In this document: one piece after another, positions 40,362 through 47,678 of the stretch | How the letters are laid out: each line of letters opens with the position of its first letter | How positions within the stretch are numbered: position 1 is the stretch's first letter | From: Chrysophaeum taylorii | Taxonomy: Eukaryota; Sar; Pelagophyceae; Pelagomonadales; Pelagomonadaceae | Direction of reading: 5' to 3' | NCBI GenBank assembly: GCA_029834535.1 | Contig: JAQMWT010000523.1 | Coordinates: 409,501 to 473,500 of the forward strand | Length of the DNA: 64,000 nt | Position numbers and translations under genes: made by a program | The notes under the pieces: generated by a model | Told to the model about the DNA's origin: nothing | The model's input: only the letters and a program-made list of their open reading frames with translations | The model's database searches: none

Positions 40362-40880
40362 GCGCTTTGTCCCGCGTTGTTGGGGCAACAAAATTCCCGC
40401 GCCTCGTTCAACACCACGCCGCCGCCGCCTCCGCAAGAGCGCGGCGGCGAAAATGCCGACCCAAGACGTCAGATGCCCGAGCTTGCGCGCTTCCCTCTTG
40501 GCGCCGACGTCTGCTGCTGCTGCCCGTGTTTCTAAGGACTCTTCTTCGTGCCAGATGGAGGACCTTCGCACTTTGTTCCTGCGCGCGCAATATAATTATA
40601 AGCACCACCGCTTTCTCACCTTCTGGGTGGAGTTGGTCGCTCGATGATGTATTTCGTTGTAGTAAACGACAACCTCGATGGTATGGTATGGTATGGTATG
40701 GTATGGTATGGTATGGTATGGTATGGTATGGTATGGTATGGTATGGTATGGTATGGTATGGTGTGGTGTCGTATGGTATGGTGGCCAAAAAAACGGCCAT
40801 CCGTCCATCGCGAGGCCCAGAAGAAAGGTAGAGGTCGGATTATCTACTAACAAACGGCGGCCAACGAAAGGAGACGTCGA
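40362..40880. other. Intergenic with a large pentanucleotide array
   Basis: No gene beyond the 3' UTRs of the flanking convergent genes. It holds the (GGTAT)n array described separately and an alternative-frame stretch without family signal. Confidence 0.5.
40680..40782. repeat. (GGTAT)n pentanucleotide satellite
   Basis: About sixteen perfect GGTAT units, then a few degenerate ones (GGTGTGGTGTC). It reads open in all three plus frames because 5 is not a multiple of 3, giving a repeated Met-Val-Trp-Tyr-Gly peptide that is not evidence of coding. Confidence 0.95.
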
Positions 40881-41429
40881 CTACAAGTCTCGTCGTACGG
40901 GGATTGCGGCGAGCTGGGGCTTGCGGTGGAGGATGTCCAATGGAAAGTCGCGCTGGTAGGTGGTCTTCCAGTCGGTGCCGTACAAGGAGGGTCCGGTGCG
41001 TGGGAACTCGGTTGCGGTGCCCGTCCACGGGGTGGCGGTCTTCGTGACGTACTCCTCTGCGTACTCGGTTGGCCTCCACGGAACGAGGACCGCGGGGACG
41101 GGCTCCGGCCGCGGTCGGTTCTCGCCGCGTGCTTGCAATCGGTGAGGTGGTGGGTCGTTGTAGTGCGCGCGATAGGTCGTCCTGTAGTCGTGGGGCCACG
41201 GCTTAACCGGGGGTGCTTCTTCTTCTCGGTTATGAGAAGCCGGCGGTGTTGTTATTAGTGGTTTCTGGAAATGTGATTGGTAGGTCGTCGCACCCGTTGC
41301 GGGACTCGTCGTGGTCTCTTTCGCCGCCGGCGGCGGCGGGGTGTCGACGCGGCCCGGAAGGAGGCCTTTGAACTGGAAGTCCGCCGCGTAGGTGGTCTTG
41401 AAGGCCAGCGACGAGAAGATCTCATCCAT
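40881..41429 (-). CDS. SAXO-like microtubule-stabilising / axonemal protein
   Basis: 182 residues. Five spaced copies of a short aromatic motif appear: TTYAADF, TTYQSHF, TTYRAHY, PTEYAEEY and TTYQRDF, separated by Pro-rich linkers with a repeated PW or PP turn. This is the Mn-type pattern of SAXO/FAM154 and related STOP-like proteins that bind the lumen or wall of axonemal doublet microtubules. Suggests the organism makes or made flagella. Divergent from the WW-like gene across 50 bp. Confidence 0.68.
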   Translation of the reverse strand: MDEIFSSLAFKTTYAADFQFKGLLPGRVDTPPPPAAKETTTSPATGATTYQSHFQKPLITTPPASHNREEEAPPVKPWPHDYRTTYRAHYNDPPPHRLQARGENRPRPEPVPAVLVPWRPTEYAEEYVTKTATPWTGTATEFPRTGPSLYGTDWKTTYQRDFPLDILHRKPQLAAIPVRRDL

Positions 41430-41479
41430 ATGGCGTTATTATTATTATCGAAAGAAGATTTGTTGAATAATAATATCCT

Positions 41480-42106
41480 ATGATGTTGCCACCTATCTCC
41501 TCCTCGGGGAGGGGCGGGTGGCTGTCGGACGAGACTTTGGCCCGCGACATGAAGCGATTCAACTACGGCATGCGGTTCCAATATATTCAGGCGTGTCCCC
41601 CGATCTACGCCCGAAAGGTCGAGGGCATCTACACGATGAAGACGCCCAAGTTGTTTTTGACGCGACAGCAAGCGCGCTTTTGCGCCTCGAGGCGGCGACC
41701 GACCGAGTACCAGGCCGGGAAGCCCAAGGCGACGCTGATGACCAAGCTGATCCAGCCAAAGGTTGCTCTCCAGGAGACGACGGAGGCGCTGCGAAGCAAC
41801 AACAACAACAACAACAACGAAAACAACAACAACGGGGTAATAATAAAAACGTCGAGGACGGACGAGTCCCCCGAGTGGATCCGGGGGTTTCAGGCGGGCG
41901 TCTGGTTCTGGACGAATTCGCTCACGGGCGAGACGACGGTTTCGACTCCTCCGGGGCACGTGCGTCGACGAGAGTCGTCCCGCCGGAAAGACGACGACGA
42001 GGGCGAGGAAAACGCCGCCGGGACCGGGGCGCTCGTCTACGACTCTACAATGTACAATGACTTTACGCGCCTCATCGGCGGCGGCGGCGGCGGCGGCGGC
42101 GGCTAG
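41480..42106 (+). CDS. WW-like-domain protein, unknown
   Basis: 208 residues. A block at residues ~131-155 (WIRGFQAGVWFWTNSLTGET, then PPG) resembles a WW domain with its two aromatic anchors and terminal Pro. The N-terminal half is basic and unrecognised (FNYGMRFQYIQACPPIYARK). An Asn run (codons AAC) lies at about 41799-41832 and a Gly9 tail at the end. Sharing a 50 bp promoter with the SAXO-like gene hints at joint expression, perhaps flagellar, but this is inference. Confidence 0.6.
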   Translation: MMLPPISSSGRGGWLSDETLARDMKRFNYGMRFQYIQACPPIYARKVEGIYTMKTPKLFLTRQQARFCASRRRPTEYQAGKPKATLMTKLIQPKVALQETTEALRSNNNNNNNENNNNGVIIKTSRTDESPEWIRGFQAGVWFWTNSLTGETTVSTPPGHVRRRESSRRKDDDEGEENAAGTGALVYDSTMYNDFTRLIGGGGGGGGG

Positions 42107-42123
42107 GCGACGAGACTAGAGAA

Positions 42124-43836
42124 TTATGACCGACCGGGGTGGTGGCGGTCGTCGAGCCAGCGGGGGAAGTGGCGGCCCGCGAGGCCGAAGAAGAGGAGGT
42201 TGTGGGGCTTGAAGAAGGCGAGGAGCTCGGCTCGGAGGGTCGGGTCGAGGGGGGCTTGGTAGGTGGTGGTGAGTTGCCAGCCGCTGTTTTCGAAGGTGGG
42301 GTACTTGTCTCGGATGGCCCGTTGGAGGTTGTCGGTTTGGAAGATGCGGGGGTCGTAAGAAAAGGGGCGAATGCCGAGGGCCTTGGCGACGCGATCGAGC
42401 TCGCGCTGCGGGGTGTTGCGGAGGTCGTCGGACTCGATGACGACGAGATTATTTTTGTCGACAGAGCGCGCGCACCTCGCAATTTGGGCGGCGTAGAGGC
42501 CTCTGTAGACGTACTGGATAGTGATGCCGGTGTGGACTTTGACGCAGGTGTCGACGAGGGTCGCCGCGTGGTCGGGGGTCTCGGGGACGACCCCCCACTC
42601 AAAGTTTCGAGACGCGCACGCGTTGAGCTGCGAAATCTCCCTTCGCATAACGTCGCCGAACTCGCCCGAGAGGCGCTCGCGAACGCCCTCGGGGAAGCAG
42701 GCGCGAATGCGGAAGCGCGTCGAGTATGGTGGTGGATTATTGCCTTGGAAGACGCGGCTCGCCACGCCGACGTCGAGCTTGGAACCGTCGTCGAGGGGCT
42801 CGAAGCACTCTCGGAGGAAATCTTCGAAAAACAGTTTTCTGTCGTCGGCGCGCGCAGCCCTGAGCTGTTTCATGACGCTCGCGCGGAAGAGGGGGAACTT
42901 GGTTGACTCGCGGAGGGACCTCGGGGCGCAGCCCGCGAGGCCGCGCGAGGTGTTCCGCGGGCCGGCACTAACCAAACACTCGAGGAGTCGCGCGCTCGTC
43001 TCGGTCGTCGCGAGGGCCGTCGCGAAATCTCCTTGCGCGTCGACCCTCCGGTTTTTCATCGCGTACTCCGACCGTGCCCGCGATATGGGCTCGCGCACAA
43101 CCACGACCAGCTTGGCCCACGGTAACTGGGCATGGATGCGCGCGCAGGCCCGCGGGTCGGCGAGGTAGAAAGGAGTCGCCTCGGCGGTAAGAAACTCGCC
43201 TCGAGCCGGAAACTGCGCGAGGTAAAACAAGGACCCCAGACACAACGACTCGTTCTTGTCAAAGTAGTGCAGCTCCTTGTGCCGCGCGAACCGAATTCCC
43301 GGGTGGTGCAGCAGATACCCCGTCAGAGCCGTCGATCCGCACTTCTGCGCGCCCGCGATTATCAAAGACGGAAAACACCGGAAGGAGCCCGGCTCGTAGT
43401 CCATGAACCGCGAGAGCATCTTCCAGTAGGCGGGGTGCTCGGTGGAGACCATGGAGATGGTCGACGCCAGCGGTCGACAGCACACGACGCCGCGATCCGA
43501 TCGTTCGCATTCCATGCCCGCGACGCTCGCCCGACCCTCGACGTACTCCAGCACGCCGCTGCGCGGGAACGCGCGCTTGATCCCCGCGCGGCTCCGGCTC
43601 CCACACAACAATCCCGACCGAATGCCCTCGCGCTCCTGTTGACTCAGCTGCTCGTGCCCCAGTGGCCGCTTCTTGCTCCCGTCTCGCAGCCGCCGGTCCA
43701 GCGGCTCCCGGATCGCCTGCAGCCGCCGCACAACGCGCTCGCGCAACCCGGACACGATCTCGTCCTGCTGCGACGCGGAGGACGCCCCAAGACACACCAC
43801 CACCACCACCACCGCCACCACCAGCGCCTTCGACAT
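42124..43836 (-). CDS. Secretory-pathway sulfotransferase
   Basis: 570 residues from the ATG at 43836. A signal peptide or anchor leads (MSKALVVAVVVVVVCLGASS). The 5'-phosphosulfate loop of PAPS-binding enzymes is AGAQKCGSTALTGYLLHHPG, followed by HKELHYFDKN. The 3'-phosphate site is VVVVREPISRARSEY. A carbohydrate sulfotransferase fold is therefore likely, similar to heparan/chondroitin or NDST-type enzymes acting on glycans in the Golgi. The C-terminal region (FFKPHNLLFFGLAGRHFPRW) resembles the end of these enzymes. The acceptor is unknown. Confidence 0.85.
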   Translation of the reverse strand: MSKALVVAVVVVVVCLGASSASQQDEIVSGLRERVVRRLQAIREPLDRRLRDGSKKRPLGHEQLSQQEREGIRSGLLCGSRSRAGIKRAFPRSGVLEYVEGRASVAGMECERSDRGVVCCRPLASTISMVSTEHPAYWKMLSRFMDYEPGSFRCFPSLIIAGAQKCGSTALTGYLLHHPGIRFARHKELHYFDKNESLCLGSLFYLAQFPARGEFLTAEATPFYLADPRACARIHAQLPWAKLVVVVREPISRARSEYAMKNRRVDAQGDFATALATTETSARLLECLVSAGPRNTSRGLAGCAPRSLRESTKFPLFRASVMKQLRAARADDRKLFFEDFLRECFEPLDDGSKLDVGVASRVFQGNNPPPYSTRFRIRACFPEGVRERLSGEFGDVMRREISQLNACASRNFEWGVVPETPDHAATLVDTCVKVHTGITIQYVYRGLYAAQIARCARSVDKNNLVVIESDDLRNTPQRELDRVAKALGIRPFSYDPRIFQTDNLQRAIRDKYPTFENSGWQLTTTYQAPLDPTLRAELLAFFKPHNLLFFGLAGRHFPRWLDDRHHPGRS

Positions 43837-43875
43837 CAACGCCCCATCGACGCGCTTCGCACGCCCCCCTGCCCC

Positions 43876-43877
43876 AT

Positions 43878-43920
<43 letters not shown>
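43876..43920. repeat. (ATTT)n microsatellite
   Basis: Eleven ATTT units lie 40 bp upstream of the sulfotransferase start. Similar ATTT runs occur at about 2990, 47661 and 49697, all intergenic. Confidence 0.9.
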
Positions 43921-43990
43921 CCCCCCAATATGTATGTATTGGGCAGTCCCGGCCACGTCCGTCGTGTGTTCATAAAAAAAAAAGAAATAA

Positions 43991-44055
43991 ACTCGTACTT
44001 GTGGCCCTGAGTCGGGCGTCGGCGCAGGAGTCAGGCTCATCAAGCAGGTAATCTT

Positions 44056-44111
<56 letters not shown>

Positions 44112-44302
44112 TGGCAAAGTTTCGGTTCGATGGCAAAAAAAAAATCACGGGTGAAGATGATCATGGCGTTCGGCAAAATACTGGACGTCCGTCGTGCGCA
44201 AGCTTGAAAGAGTACACTCGAGATCTCGATAAGGGGTTGAAGAAGGACAGCTACACCCTCAAAATCGTGGCGCTCTTCGTGACCGCCATCCGGCAACTTT
44301 AA
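43991..44302 (+). other. Open protein-like stretch without a start codon
   Basis: 104 codons from 43991 to TAA at 44300-44302 with no in-frame ATG. A run of GAC codons (Asp) at 44057-44107 is followed by ALAKFRFDGKKKITGEDDHG and then SLKEYTRDLDKGLKKDSY with a helical tail (LKIVALFVTAIRQL). The 3' half looks like real protein. A CAG before the Asp run (44045-44047) could be an acceptor, so this may be the last exon of an unrecognised gene. Confidence 0.25.
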
Positions 44303-44333
44303 TTAATACCCTCCGCCAAAATCAAGGAAAAGA

Positions 44334-44537
44334 ATGATCGACGATGAAAAGAATGAATTTTTTTTGAGCTTCGTCGCGGCTTTCGAAGACGCTAGCCACG
44401 TCGACTTTGTTTACCCTGGCGACGAGACCGTCGGAATGCTCATCAAAAAGCGAAGCGAAGCTGGATCGAGGTGGCAACGAGGTCAAATCAAAGTGGTAGA
44501 CAATTTTCGTAGCGCGCTGGCGGTTTTTCTCGAGTAG
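44334..44537 (+). CDS. Small hypothetical protein
   Basis: 67 residues starting MIDDEKNEFFLSFVAAFED, with balanced composition and no repeats. It follows the stretch ending at 44302 in another frame. No family is recognised. The antisense frame here is slightly longer, so support is weak. Confidence 0.3.
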   Translation: MIDDEKNEFFLSFVAAFEDASHVDFVYPGDETVGMLIKKRSEAGSRWQRGQIKVVDNFRSALAVFLE

Positions 44538-44739
44538 CAAATGACATACCACCCTAATCGTGGTGCGGCTCCGAGGCCGCCGCATCCCCCTTTCCAAACC
44601 CCCAACGGCGAAGACAGGCCCGTGCGCCCTATTTAAAGGTTGATATGTAGATATATAGATTTCCCGAGCGACCCATCATCTTCACACCGATGTTACAATA
44701 AACAACGACAGCTCCCACCCCTTGATGCAAAAATAATAA

Positions 44740-45342
44740 TCAATATACTGGCTCTTCGCCGCCGGAATCGTCGTCGTTAGACTCGTAGTGGTTTTTGATG
44801 TAATCATCAGGCTCCTCGTCATCCTGTTCTTCTTCAACCATGTCGTCGTCGTCGTCGGCGGCGGCGGCGGCCTCTTTTTTGTGTTCGGGCTGTTCCCTGC
44901 TCTCCTCGGTCGCGAGCTGGGCGAGGCGCGCCTCGCCAGCTGGTTGACTCGCGGAGGAGTCGGCCCGCTTGCGCTTGGCGGCGGGCTTCTGAGGCGTTCC
45001 GGTCTTGCGAAAGAGTTCGTCCGGGACGAACCTCGCGAGATCCGGTTTGGCGAGCGGAGGGAGGAGTTTCCTGACATCGGCCATATCCTTGGTAGGCGGG
45101 TCGATGGTGGTGCGCATGCGACGCGTGAGGCGGCGCCAATTCCGAATTAATTCTCGATCTTCGTCGTTGATCGGTCGCGCGTTCGGCAGCAACATCGGTG
45201 GCCATCGCGGGGGTGGTTCGTCCTCGGGCTGCAGGAAAGCATCGCCGAGGTCCTCGCCCACGTCGCGGAGGATCTCGGCCGACGCGGAACTGCCGCGGCC
45301 ACCGCGGCCACCACGGCCACCGCGGCCGCGACCCCGGGACAT
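44740..45342 (-). CDS. RNA polymerase III subunit RPC7 / Rpc31-like
   Basis: 200 residues. The N-terminus is RGG-rich (MSRGRGRGGRGG), as in Rpc31/POLR3G. The middle holds a short Pro-rich motif region (PPPRWPPMLLPNARPI). The C-terminus is strongly acidic and ends in DDYIKNHYESNDDDSGGE, close to the D-Y-x3-Y-F-x-NGE tail that defines the family. The subunit belongs to the RPC3/RPC6/RPC7 heterotrimer used for initiation on tRNA and 5S genes. Divergent from a MYND protein gene across 114 bp. Confidence 0.72.
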   Translation of the reverse strand: MSRGRGRGGRGGRGGRGSSASAEILRDVGEDLGDAFLQPEDEPPPRWPPMLLPNARPINDEDRELIRNWRRLTRRMRTTIDPPTKDMADVRKLLPPLAKPDLARFVPDELFRKTGTPQKPAAKRKRADSSASQPAGEARLAQLATEESREQPEHKKEAAAAADDDDDMVEEEQDDEEPDDYIKNHYESNDDDSGGEEPVY

Positions 45343-45456
45343 GAGGCCTGAGGGTTTTTAGGTTTAAACTCTAAGGTTAAAGGGTATTATGGTTGTTAAA
45401 ATTGGCTGGGTCGGCTAGAAAGAAGAGCGGAGAAAAAATAGTGATGAGGGTTAGCG

Positions 45457-46170
45457 ATGTGGCGGTTTGCGGCGTTGGTGGCCGTCGCAGCAACAGCAGC
45501 AGCAGCAGCAGTGTGGGCTGTGCGATGGCGGCGGCGGCGGGTCGCCGCCTTGTCGGTACCCGAGGCGCTGCACGTGCTGACGCACTCGGCCTCGGCCGAG
45601 CTCCGGGGCCTCGCCGCGCGGGCATTGTGCGCGATCCTCTTCGGCGAGGTCGCCGTCCTGGAGGAACTCCTCGACGAAGTCCGGCGCACGCATCCCGAGT
45701 TCGGCGCGCCGCGGTCCGATGGCCGCCACTTGCTCGACGTCGCTATCGACGACATGGCAAACGGCTCGCAGGACGCGGCGATGTTACTGTTGGCGGCGAC
45801 CGAGACGGACCCCGAATGGGACGACCGAGACGAGTGGAACAAGCTCACAGCCGAGGCGGCGGCCTTGGTCGACGCCGACCGACTTCCCATTACGGGGGGG
45901 CTCGCGCAAGCCGCCGCCGTCCTCGTCGCGAGGAAGCGCAACGCACGGGCGCCCACGCCGCGCGGCCTCTCGCTCCACGACGCCTGCGCCCCGCGGATCG
46001 CGAGAATCCCCGACGTCCTCCCCTTCAACACGCGCGTCGCTTGCGCCGAGTGTGGCGCCTCCCTCCTCGCCACGCGCTGTCCCGCGTGCAACAACGTGGG
46101 CTATTGCTGCGAAAGTCACGCGACCAAAGACGCCGCGCGCCACGCTCTCTGGTGCCCCCCCTTCCAATAA
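45457..46170 (+). CDS. Membrane-anchored MYND-finger protein
   Basis: 237 residues. An N-terminal hydrophobic segment (FAALVAVAATAAAAAVWAV) is followed by Arg residues, a signal-anchor pattern. The middle is helical (ELRGLAARALCAILFGEVAV, like armadillo or ankyrin-type helices). The C-terminus is a MYND-like zinc finger with CAECGASLL, CPACNNVGYCCESH and a final HALWC. The 3' end is two bases from the end of the convergent ARL2BP-like gene. Function unknown. Confidence 0.65.
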   Translation: MWRFAALVAVAATAAAAAVWAVRWRRRRVAALSVPEALHVLTHSASAELRGLAARALCAILFGEVAVLEELLDEVRRTHPEFGAPRSDGRHLLDVAIDDMANGSQDAAMLLLAATETDPEWDDRDEWNKLTAEAAALVDADRLPITGGLAQAAAVLVARKRNARAPTPRGLSLHDACAPRIARIPDVLPFNTRVACAECGASLLATRCPACNNVGYCCESHATKDAARHALWCPPFQ

Positions 46171-46172
46171 CT

Positions 46173-46583
46173 TCACTTCTTGCGACCACATGCCGCGGCG
46201 GCCATGCGGGCGTAGAAATGGTCGTAGCTGACGGCGGCGAGTGCGCTGTCGACCCACCCGTGGTGCGGGTGCTCCTCGAACAGCGCCGTGTACCGGTCGT
46301 TCAACGCATCGTACATCTGCGCCTCGAGCTCGGGCAGCGCGATGCCCTCGCGCCGACAGAATGTCTCCATTTCGCGCTCCCACAGCGCCAAGTACTCTTT
46401 GTGGAGCGCCGTGTACTCCAACGAGTGCTCTGCCTGCTCAAAGTCGCCGCCGTCGAAGGCCCCCGCGTTCTCCGCGACGAACCTCGCGAGCGCCGCCGAC
46501 TCGTCGCACCCCTCGCCGAACTGCCGTCGGACCTTGAGGATCACGTCTACCCACGACGACGACGACGACTCTTCCTCTTTCAT
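46173..46583 (-). CDS. ARL2BP: ARL2-binding (BART-domain) protein
   Basis: 136 residues from the ATG at 46583. The BART fold is visible: ILKVRRQFGEGCDESAALAR for the first helices, then SLEYTALHKEYLALWEREME and FCRREGIALPELEAQMYDAL, the block that contacts ARL2/ARL3-GTP. The length is close to human ARL2BP (163). The protein acts at mitochondria, centrosome and cilium base with ARL2/ARL3. CFAP36 shares the domain and is the main alternative. Confidence 0.75.
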   Translation of the reverse strand: MKEEESSSSSWVDVILKVRRQFGEGCDESAALARFVAENAGAFDGGDFEQAEHSLEYTALHKEYLALWEREMETFCRREGIALPELEAQMYDALNDRYTALFEEHPHHGWVDSALAAVSYDHFYARMAAAACGRKK

Positions 46584-46649
46584 CACCGTGGTAACGCCAA
46601 CCACGCGTATATCCGTCCGTTGAGATAAGAGGTCTCCCTCGCCAAGGGT

Positions 46650-46725
46650 AAATATAATATAATATAATATAATATAATATAATATAATATAATATAATAT
46701 AATATAATATAATATAATATAATAT
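46650..46725. repeat. (AATAT)n pentanucleotide satellite
   Basis: About fifteen AATAT units, strongly AT-rich against a GC-rich background, lie between the ARL2BP-like gene and the PH-SNARE gene. Confidence 0.95.
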
Positions 46726-46830
46726 CTGGGGGCGCTAAATCAAAACTTCAAGTGCCTATGAAATCTGCCATTCTAAACCTCACATTCATGTGCATATTTT
46801 CGAAGTATTATATATATCCCCTCGGTCGGT

Positions 46831-47580
46831 CTAGCGAAGGTAGTTTTCGTTGAATTTGGCGCGCTGGTTGACCTTGTCGAGGCCCGTGGTGGCGACGTCC
46901 ATGTTGTGCGCCATGGTGTGGAGCTTGGCGTTGTGGTCTCGACACTTGTCACCCAACGCACGCGCGGCGTCGTCGAGGGAGTCGAGGAGGTCGTCGACTT
47001 CGAGGCCGGTCGAGGCGCGGGGCTCGTGGGCGGCGATCGTCTGCGGCGAAACGTCCTCCACCTTGGTCTCGTGGCGGGCCGCCTTGACGCCATCCGACTT
47101 GCCCCCCCAGAAGCGCCACCGCTCCAGCTTGTCCAAATTCTTGTCGGCCTTGTGGATGTTCGCCGACAATTCCTCGAGATCGCGGTTGATCGCGTCCATG
47201 TGCTCGCCCTGCTGGTCCATCGTCGCGGCCGTCGCGCTCGCCACGTCGCGCGTCGATCGCAGCATCGCCGCGACGCGACTCATCGCCTCGGTCTCTCTCT
47301 CGTCTACCTGCGTCACCATCCGCAGCGCGTCGATCCACTTGGACATTTCGTCCTCGGTCTTGGCCGCGAGCCGCACTTCGCCGGCGATCTCGAAGCAGTA
47401 CCTCTTGCCGTCGACCAAACCGAGCGACGAAATGCGCTGTGTCGCGAGCACGACCTCGCCCTTGAGCGTTCCGTGCGCGTAGTACCGCAGCGTCTTCTCC
47501 TCCAGCACGAACTCGCGCTCCTGCCACATCGCCCCCAGCACCCGCTTCTCCCGAGGCTGCTTCCACAACATGCCCCGCAT
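46831..47580 (-). CDS. PH-domain Qbc-SNARE (SNAP-25-like)
   Basis: 249 residues from the ATG at 47580. Residues ~1-92 form a PH domain (GMLWKQP, WQEREFVLEEKTLRYY, KGEVVL, ending KTEDEMSKWIDALRMV). Residues ~105-160 are a Qb SNARE helix containing TMDQQGEHMDAINRDLEEL, with the zero-layer Gln in QQG. Residues ~200-245 are a Qc SNARE helix ending LDKVNQRAKFNEN, as in SNAP-25. At the Qc zero-layer position (Gln174 of SNAP-25) the residue here is His (CRDHNAKL). No Cys cluster for palmitoylation is seen, so the PH domain probably provides membrane binding. The family drives vesicle fusion at the plasma membrane and cytokinetic membranes. Confidence 0.8.
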   Translation of the reverse strand: MRGMLWKQPREKRVLGAMWQEREFVLEEKTLRYYAHGTLKGEVVLATQRISSLGLVDGKRYCFEIAGEVRLAAKTEDEMSKWIDALRMVTQVDERETEAMSRVAAMLRSTRDVASATAATMDQQGEHMDAINRDLEELSANIHKADKNLDKLERWRFWGGKSDGVKAARHETKVEDVSPQTIAAHEPRASTGLEVDDLLDSLDDAARALGDKCRDHNAKLHTMAHNMDVATTGLDKVNQRAKFNENYLR

Positions 47581-47678
47581 CGGCGGCGGCGGCGGCAGCG
47601 GCTGACAGGTTTGTGGCAAACACGTAGTAGTCCTACCGATCCGTTACAAGCTTTTACCGAATTTATTTATTTATTTAT

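Noticed and set aside
40678-40959. Frames through (GGTAT)n
   Set aside because: A pentanucleotide array without stops is open in every frame, so openness is not evidence of a gene.
44322-44597. 91-codon minus-strand frame
   Set aside because: It overlaps the small plus-strand frame at 44334. Neither has a family, and the plus-strand product has the more protein-like composition.
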